From positions 2,289,501 through 2,353,500 of the forward strand of contig NZ_CP099760.1 of assembly GCF_040760005.1 (NCBI RefSeq): DNA of 64,000 bases, written 5' to 3'. Below, in pieces: positions 29,101-38,100 of the stretch. Position 1 is the first letter of the stretch; the number at the start of each line of letters is the position of its first letter. Origin of the DNA: Pseudomonas sp. stari2. GTDB lineage: Bacteria > Pseudomonadota > Gammaproteobacteria > Pseudomonadales > Pseudomonadaceae. Both the position numbers and the translations under genes were made by a program. The notes beneath the pieces are model-generated. The model worked only from the letters and a program-made list of their open reading frames with translations. It did not search any database and was not told where the DNA came from.

Positions 29101-32100
29101 GCGCGAAAAACCTCGAGCTCAAGGCGCATCTGGGGCAGAGCCTGCCGGAGTTCATGGTGCCGCAATACTGGGTCTGGCTGGAGAAAATGCCGGTCAGCCC
29201 CAACGGCAAACTCGAACGCAAGGCGTTGCCGAAGTTTGATGCCAGCACCCTGCAAAACACCTTTGTCGCGCCGCAGACCGAGCTGCAAAAACACGTCGCG
29301 GTGATCTGGCAGGACGTGCTCAAGCTTGAGCGCGTCGGCCTGACCGACAACTTCTTCGAACTGGGCGGGCATTCGCTGCTGGTGACCCAGGTGATCTCGC
29401 GCATTCGCCGCACGCTGGATATTCAGGTGCCGCTGCGCACGCTGTTCGAACACAGCAGCCTGGAAGCGTTTGTCCGCGTTCTCGATGCCGATCAACAGAC
29501 TACGCAAACCCCGATTCCACAGGTCAGCCGCGAGCAACCGCTGGCGTTGTCCTACGCCCAGGAGCGTCAATGGTTCCTGTGGCAGATGGACCCGCAAAGC
29601 GCCGCCTACAACATTCCCACCGCGCTACGCCTGTGCGGCGAACTCGATCGCGCGGCACTGGAGCAAAGCTTCCAGGCGCTGATCCAGCGCCACGAAAGCC
29701 TGCGCACGGCGTTTGTCGATACCGACGGACGCGTACAACAAGTAATCCGGCCAAGCGGGCAGGTGGCGTTGCATGAGCAAACGCTGGCCAACGCCACGGA
29801 TGAACAGATCCAAGCCTTTGTCGAACAACAGACCCAACAGGCGTTCGACCTGTTGGCGGGCGAGTTGCTGCGGGTAGCCTTGCTGCGCATCAGCGACACC
29901 GACCATGTGTTGGTCCTGACCCTGCACCACATCGTCTCCGATGGCTGGTCGATGCAGGTGATGATCGAAGACCTGATCGCCTGTTATGCCGCGTTCAGTC
30001 AGGGCCGTGCAGCCGAATTGCCGGCGCTGGCGGTGCAGTACGCCGATTACGCGGTGTGGCAGCGCGAGTGGATGGATAACGGTGAGCGCGAACGCCAGCT
30101 GACATACTGGAAAACTCAGTTGGGCAGCGAACAACCGCTTTTGGAAATGCCGGCCGACCACCCGCGTCCCGCCGTGCAGAGCTTCCGCGGTGCGCGCCTG
30201 AACGTGACCATCGAACCGGCACTGAGTGACGCACTCAAGGCGCTGGCGCGACGTGAAGGCGTGACCGTGTTCATGTTGCTGCTGGCCTCGTTCCAGGCCC
30301 TGTTGCACCGTTACAGCGGTCAGTCGGATATCCGCGTCGGGGTGCCGATTGCCAACCGCAATCGTCTGGAAATCGAGCGACTGATCGGCTTCTTCGTCAA
30401 CACCCAAGTGTTGCGGGCCGAGTTCGATCCGGCGCTGGATTTCGCCCGGTTGCTGCAACAGGTCAAGCACACCGCGATTGCCGCGCAAATGCATCAGGAT
30501 CTGCCGTTCGAGCAACTGGTCGACGCCTTGCAGCCTGAGCGCAATCTGAGCCACAGCCCGTTGTTCCAGGCGATGTTCAACCACCGCACGGAAGCCGAGT
30601 CCGATCTGGTCGCGCAATTGCCGGGGCTGAACCTGCAAAGCCTGAGTTGGGAACACCGGACCGCGCAGTTCGATCTGGCGCTGGACACCGGCGACAGCCC
30701 GGAAGGCCTGGATGCGTCCTTTACGTACGCCACCGATCTGTTCGAAGCGAGCAGCATCCAGCGCCTCGCCGGGCATTGGCTGAACCTGCTCAAAGCCGTC
30801 GTGGCTGACGCGAAGCGCCCGCTGGCCGAACTGGTGTTGCTCGACGCCGCGGAACGCGAGCTGATTGTTGAAGGCTGGAACGCCACGGCCACCGAATACC
30901 CGCTGTCGCGCAGCGTGCATTCGCTGATCGAGGATCAGGTGCGTGCCACGCCGGACGCCTTGGCGCTGGTGTTTGGCGAACAACGCCTGACTTACGCCCA
31001 GCTCAACGCCCGCGCCAACCAGTTGGCAGCGGTACTGATCGAACACGGTGTTGGCCCGGAAGTCTTGGTCGGCATCTCGGTCGAGCGTTCGCTGGAAATG
31101 GTTGTCGGCCTGCTGGCGATTCTCAAGGCCGGCGGTGCTTACTTGCCGCTTGATCCTGAGTACCCGCAGGATCGTCTGGCCTACATGTTCGAGGACAGTG
31201 GCATCGCCTTGCTGCTGACCCAAAGTCATCTGCTGGCGCAACTGCCGGTCCCAGCCGGGCTGCGCAGTCTGGTGCTGGATCAGGACGGTGACTGGCTGGA
31301 AGGTCGCAGCGAAGCCAACCCGGAGCTGAACATCGATCCGGAAAACCTCGCCTACGTGATCTACACCTCCGGTTCGACCGGCAAACCGAAAGGCGCGGGC
31401 AACCGTCATTCAGCACTGGTCAACCGCTTGTGCTGGATGCAGCAGGCGTATCAGCTGACGGCTGAAGACAGCGTGCTGCAGAAGACCCCGTTCAGTTTCG
31501 ACGTGTCGGTGTGGGAATTCTTCTGGCCGCTGATGACCGGTTCGTCGTTGGTGGTAGCGGCGCCGGGCGCGCACCGTGATCCGGCGCAGTTGATTCAGGT
31601 GATCACCGAACAACGCATCACCACGCTGCACTTCGTGCCGTCGATGTTGCAGGCCTTCCTGCAGGATCCAGCAGTGGCGGAGTGCACCAGCCTGACCCGG
31701 ATCGTGTGCAGCGGTGAAGCGTTGCAGGTCGATGCGCAGCAGCAGGTGTTTGCCAAACTGCCGAACGCCGGGTTGTTCAACCTCTACGGCCCGACCGAAG
31801 CGGCGATCGACGTGACCCATTGGACTTGCCGCGACGAAGGCCGTGACAGCGTGCCGATCGGTCAGCCGATAGCGAATCTGAGCACCTACATCCTCGACAA
31901 CAGCCTGGCGCCGTTGCCGGTGGGTGTGATCGGTGAGTTGTACCTGGGCGGCGAAGGCCTGGCCCGTGGTTACCACCGTCGTCCGGCGCTGACGGCAGAG
32001 CGTTTCGTCACCAGTCCGTTCGGTGACGGCCAGCGTCTGTACCGCACCGGCGACCTGGCGCGCTACCGCGCTGACGGCGTGATCGAGTACGCCGGGCGTA

Positions 32101-35100
32101 TGGACCATCAGGTGAAAATCCGTGGCCTGCGTATCGAGCTGGGTGAAATCGAAGCGCGTCTGGCCGAGCACGATGACGTGCGCGAGACCGTGGTCATCGC
32201 TCAGGATGGCTCGTTGCTGGTGGGTTATGTGGTGCCGAACGACGAATCGCTGCTTGAAGCGGATGAAGATCGTCGTCAGGCCTTCCAGCGCCGTCTCAAG
32301 GAACACCTGAGCCAGAACCTGCCGGAATACATGATCCCGCAACACTGGCTGTTGCTGGCGAAGATGCCGGTCAGCCCCAACGGCAAACTCGAACGCAAAG
32401 CCCTGCCGAAGGCCGATCTGAGTGTCAGCCAGAAAGCCTACAGCGCGCCGACCAGTGAGATCGAGCAAGCGCTGGCGGCGATCTGGCAGAACGTGCTGGG
32501 CCTGGAGCAGGTAGGCATTCACGACAACTTCTTCGAGCTGGGCGGTGACTCGATCATCTCGATTCAGGTGGTCAGCCGCGCGCGTCAGGCCGGGATTCAT
32601 TTCAGTCCCAAGGATCTGTTCCTGCACCAGAACGTGCAGAGTCTGGCGGTGGTGGCCAAGGTCGGTGTGGCCGGTCCGAGCATCGATCAGGGCCCGGTGG
32701 TGGGCGACAGTCCGTTGCTGCCGTTCCAGCAATTGTTCTTCGACAGCGCAATGGCGGAGCCGCATCACTGGAACCAGTCGGTGTTGCTTAAACCGCGGGA
32801 AACACTGGATGCCGCCCATGTCGAACAAGCGTTGCAGGCGCTGCTGGTGCAGCACGATGCCTTGCGACTGGCGTTCAGTCAGCGTGATGGGCAGTGGTCA
32901 GCAACTCACCGTGTTCCGGGCACCGAACCGCTGCTCTGGCAACACACGGTGGCGGATGATGCCGCGCTGGAACAACTGGGCGAACAGGCACAACGCAGCC
33001 TCGACCTGACAAACGGCCCGTTACTGCGGGCACTGCTGGCGACGCTGGCCGATGGCAGCCAGCGCTTGCTGCTGGTGATCCATCACCTGGCGGTCGACGG
33101 GGTATCGTGGCGGATTCTGCTGGAAGACCTGCAACAGGCGTATCAGCAGTTGCAGGCCGGTCAGGCACTCAAGTTGCCGGCCAAGACCAGCGCTGCGAAA
33201 ACCTGGGTGCAACGTTTGCAAACCTACGCCGCCAGCCCGGCCCTGCAAGCGGAGCTGAGTTTCTGGCAGGCGCAGTTGCAAGGTGCGAAGGTTGAACTGC
33301 CGCTGGATCACGCTGACGGCGCGCTACAAAACCGTTACGCCGCGAGCGTCGAAACCCGCCTCGACAAAGAGCAGACCCGCCAACTGCTGCAACAGGCACC
33401 GGCGGCCTATCGCACGCAGGTCAACGACCTGTTGCTGACCGCGCTGGCACGGGTCATTTCCCGCTGGACCGCCAGCGAATCGACCCTGATTCAGCTCGAA
33501 GGCCACGGCCGTGAAGACCTGTTCGATGAGCTGGACCTGAGCCGCACCGTGGGCTGGTTCACCAGCCTGTTCCCGGTCCGGTTGACGCCGACTGTCGACC
33601 TCGCCGGGTCGATCAAGGCAATCAAGGAGCAACTGCGCGAGATTCCGGCCAAAGGCATCGGTTTCGGTGCCTTGCGTTATCTGGGCGACGACGCGGCGCG
33701 TCAGACCCTGCAAGCACTGCCGATGCCGCGCATCACCTTCAACTACCTCGGGCAGTTCGACGCCGGTTTTGCGGAAGATGGCGGCGCGCTGTTCAGCCCG
33801 GCCAATGAACCGGCCGGCGCCGAACAGAGCCCGTTGGCGACGCTGGGTAACTGGCTGACCCTCAACGGTCAGGTGTATGGCGGTGAGTTGAGTGTCGGCT
33901 GGACGTTCAGTTCGCAGATGTTCGATATCGCGACCATTCAGACGCTGGCCGATGCCTACGCGCAGGAATTGAAGGCGTTGCTGGAGCATTGCTGCCAGAG
34001 CGATAGCCATGGCGTAACACCGTCGGACTTCCCGCTGGCGCACCTGACTCAGCAGCAGCTCGATTCGCTGGCGCTGGCGCCGCAACAGATCGAAGACATC
34101 TATCCACTGTCGCCGATGCAGCAGGGCATGTTGTTCCACACCCTGTACGAGCAACAGGCCGGCGATTACATCAATCAGATGTGCGTCGACGTTCAAGGCC
34201 TGGACATCGAACGCTTCCGTGCGGCGTGGCAAGACGCGCTGGATGCCCACGATGTGCTGCGCAGCAGTTTTGTCTGGGACGGTGAGTTCCAGCGTCCGGT
34301 GCAAGTCATCCACAAGCACCTGACCGTGCCGTTCAGCGTGCTCGACTGGCGCGAACGCGCGGACCTGCCGCAAGCCATCGCCGCCCTGGCGCTGGCCGAA
34401 CGGCAACAAGGTTTCGAACTGGGTGCCGCGCCGTTGTTGCGTCTGCGGGTGGTGCGTACCGCGGCCGATGCCTGCCGCCTTATCTACACCAGCCATCACA
34501 TCCTGATGGATGGCTGGAGCAATTCGCAGTTGCTCGGCGAAGTGCTGCAACGCTACAGCGGTCAGCCACCGGCCAGCGGCGCGGGTCGTTATCGCGATTA
34601 CATTCAGTGGCTGTCGCGACAGGACGCGCACGTCAGCGAAGCGTTCTGGAACACGCAGCTGGCCGATCTGCAGGAGCCGACCCGACTGGCGCGCGCGTTT
34701 GTCGCAGTGCAACCGGTCAAGGGCCGTGGCGAGCGTTTCCATGTGCTGGACGAGGTGCGCACGCGCCAGCTCAACGAGTTTGCCCGTGGCCACAAAGTCA
34801 CCCTCAACACGCTGGTGCAAAGTGCCTGGCTGCTGCTGTTGCAACGCTTCACCGGGCTCGACACCGTCAGCTTCGGTGCGACCGTGTCCGGGCGTCCGGC
34901 GCAACTGGCCGGCGTCGAGCAACAGATCGGCCTGTTCATCAACACCTTGCCGGTGATCGCCAGTCCGCGTGCCGAGCAAACGCTGAGTGCCTGGTTGCAA
35001 CAGGTGCAGGCGCAAAACCTCGCACTGCGCGAGCAGGAACATACGCCGCTGTTCGAGATCCAGCGCTGGGCCGGGCAGGGCGGTGAAGCGCTGTTCGACA

Positions 35101-38100
35101 ACATTCTGGTGTTCGAAAACTACCCGGTGTCCAAAGCGCTGCAACAAGGTGCGCCGCAGGATCTGCGCTTTGGCGAAGTGGCCAATCACGAACAGACCAA
35201 CTACCCGCTGACCCTGGCGGTCAGCCTTGACGACCAGCTGTCGCTGCACCTGAGTTTTGACCGTGAGCAGTTCGACGGGCGTTCGGTCGAACAACTGGCG
35301 AACCAGCTCGATCACCTGCTGCTGCAGATGGTGCAGGCACAGTCCTCGACCTGTCTCGGCGAACTGGCCCTGGCGGCCGGGCCGATGCTTGCCGCCATCG
35401 ACGCACCGGCCAGCGAACATTGCGTACATCAGTGGTTTGAACGGCAAGTGGCACAAACCCCGGACGCCATTGCCCTGATGTTCGAAGACCGGCAACTGAC
35501 TTACGCCGAGCTCAATGCGGCCGCCAACCGTGTGGCCCACGGTTTGTTGCAACACAACGTCGGCTGCGATGTGCTGGTGGGGATTGCGGTTGATCGTTCG
35601 ATGGACATGATCATCAGTCTGTTGGCCGTGCTCAAGGCGGGTGGTGCCTATGTGCCGCTGGACCCTGGCTACCCTGCCGACCGTCTGCTGGCAATGATCG
35701 AAGACAGCGGCCTGCGCCTGATGCTCAGTCAGCAACACCTGCTGCAGCGGCTGCCCTCGGTGGCCGGTGTGCGCACGCTGACCGTGGACGGCGATGCATG
35801 GCCGTTGCTCGACAGCAACCCGACACCCGTCGTGCACGGGCAGAGCCTGGCTTACGTGATGTTCACCTCCGGCTCGACCGGGCGCCCGAAAGGCGTGGGC
35901 ATCAGCCGCGCCACGCTGGCGCGACACACCCGTGTGTCCGAAGCCTACAAAGGCCTGTCGGCCAGTGATCGGGTGCTGCAATTTGCCACGTTCAACTTCG
36001 ACAGTTTTGTCGAGCAGGTCTACCCGGCGCTGATCTGCGGCGCGGCGGTGGTGTTGCGCGGCAACGAGGTGTGGGACAGCGAAACCCTGTATCAGCAAAT
36101 TATCGACCGGGACATCAGCATCGCCGACCTGACCACGGCGTACTGGAACGTGGTGGTGCAGGACTTCGCCGACCACGGCCCGCGTGACTACGGCCGTCTG
36201 CGCCAGATGGTGGTGGGCGGTGAAGCCATGCCGCCGCAAGGCATCGCGGCGTACCAGCGTGCCGGGCTTGAGCAGGTGCAACTGATCAACGCCTATGGCC
36301 CGACTGAAGCGACGGTCACCAGCACCGTACTCGACTGCGTCGACTACGTGCAGGGCGGCCAGCCGCTGCCGGTGGCATTGCCGATCGGTCATGGTCTGGC
36401 AGGGCGCACGATTCATATCCTCGACAGCGCCGGACAGCCGGTGCCGCAAGGTGTGGTGGGCGAGTTGCTGATCGGTGGCGAGCTGTTGGCGCGGGGCTAT
36501 TTCCAGCGTCCTGAGCTGACGGCTGATCGCTTCCTGCCTGATCCGTTCAGCACGGTGGGCGGACGGCTGTATCGCACCGGCGATCTGGCGCGGGTCAACG
36601 CCGATGGATTGATCGAATACGTCGGGCGTCTCGATCATCAGGTCAAGGTGCGCGGTTTCCGCATCGAACTGGGCGAGATCGAGACTTGCCTGTTGCATCA
36701 GGACGGTGTGCGTCAGGCGCTGGTGCTGGCACAGCCGGGGGCGGGTGGTCAGCAACTGGTGGCTTATGTCGTGCCGCACGACGAATCACTGGCCAGCAAC
36801 GCTGATGCGACATGGCTGCAAGCATTGCGCGACGGGCTGAAAAACCGCCTGCCGGACTACATGCAACCAAGCCATGTCCTGCTGCTGACGCAATTGCCAA
36901 TCGGCCCGAGCGGCAAGCTGGATCGCAAGGCCTTGCCACTGCCGGACAGCCAGGTGTCGAGCGAAGATTTCGTCGCGCCACAGGGCCAGCTGGAGCAACA
37001 GATCGCTCAGGTCTGGCAGGACGTGCTGGAGCGCGGGCAGATCGGGCGCAACGAGCATTTCTTCGAAGCCGGCGGTCATTCGTTGCTGGCGACCCAGGCC
37101 GTCTCGCGCTTGCGCAAGGTCACCGGTCTGACGCTGAGCCTGCGCGATTTGTTCGGCGCGCCGGTGCTCAAGGATCTGGCGGTGGTCATGCAGGCCAACG
37201 TCGGGGCGGAGCTGGCGGCGTTCGATTCGCGTCAGGTCGAGCTCAAGGCTCATGGCACCAAGAGCAGCGCGCCGTTGTCGCTGGTGCAGCGCCGCTTGTG
37301 GATTGCCGAGCAGTTGTCCGGCGGCACGTCCGCTTATGGCATGCCGATGGCGTTGCGCTTGCGCGGTGATTTGTCGGTACAGCGTCTGCTGGCGAGTTTC
37401 GCCGAAGTGGTGCGGCGCCATGAGGTGTTGCGCACCGCCTATGTGCAGGACGACGAAGGCGATCCGATTGCCGTGATCGTCGATGAGGTCGAGCTGGATT
37501 TCCCGCTGGTCGATCTGTCCGGCCTGTCGCGCAGCGATCAGGAAGAACAGGTGGCGCAAGCCGTCCTCGACAACGCCAACACGCCGATCGACATGGAGCA
37601 GGCGCCGCTGTTGCGCGGACGCATCCTGCACCTGAGTGCGAGCGAACATGTGTTGCTGTATTCGATGCACCACATCATTTCCGATGGTTGGTCGATGGGC
37701 GTGTTGATCAACGAACTGGTGGAGATCTACGACCGTGCCAGCGCTGGCGAACCGCATGCCTTGCCGGCACTCGCCGTGCAGTATTCAGACTTTGCCTTGT
37801 GGCAACAGGCGCTGGAACAGCAAGGCGTGCTCGGTCAGCAGGCGACGTTCTGGAAAGAACAACTGGCGGGCTACAACGGCCAGCTCGGCCTGCCGCTGGA
37901 CAATCCGCGCGGTGCGACGCCGTCCTACGCTGGCGACGCGGTGCAGTTTGCCCTCGGAGCTCAGTTGAGTCGCGACGTCCGGGCGCTGGCCTCACGGGCC
38001 GGTGTCACGCTGTACAGCACGTTGCTGGCGTCGTTCCAGGTATTGCTGCACCGCGTCAGCGAAGGCACCGACGTGTTGGTTGGTGCCGACGTGGCCGGGC

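Noticed and set aside
24334..32239. Reading the three repeats as insertion sequences or a CRISPR-like array
   Set aside because: They are in-frame adenylation domains without terminal inverted repeats or transposase.
33324..36779. Long open frame antisense to NRPS2
   Set aside because: Same cause; the sense strand carries clear NRPS domains throughout.
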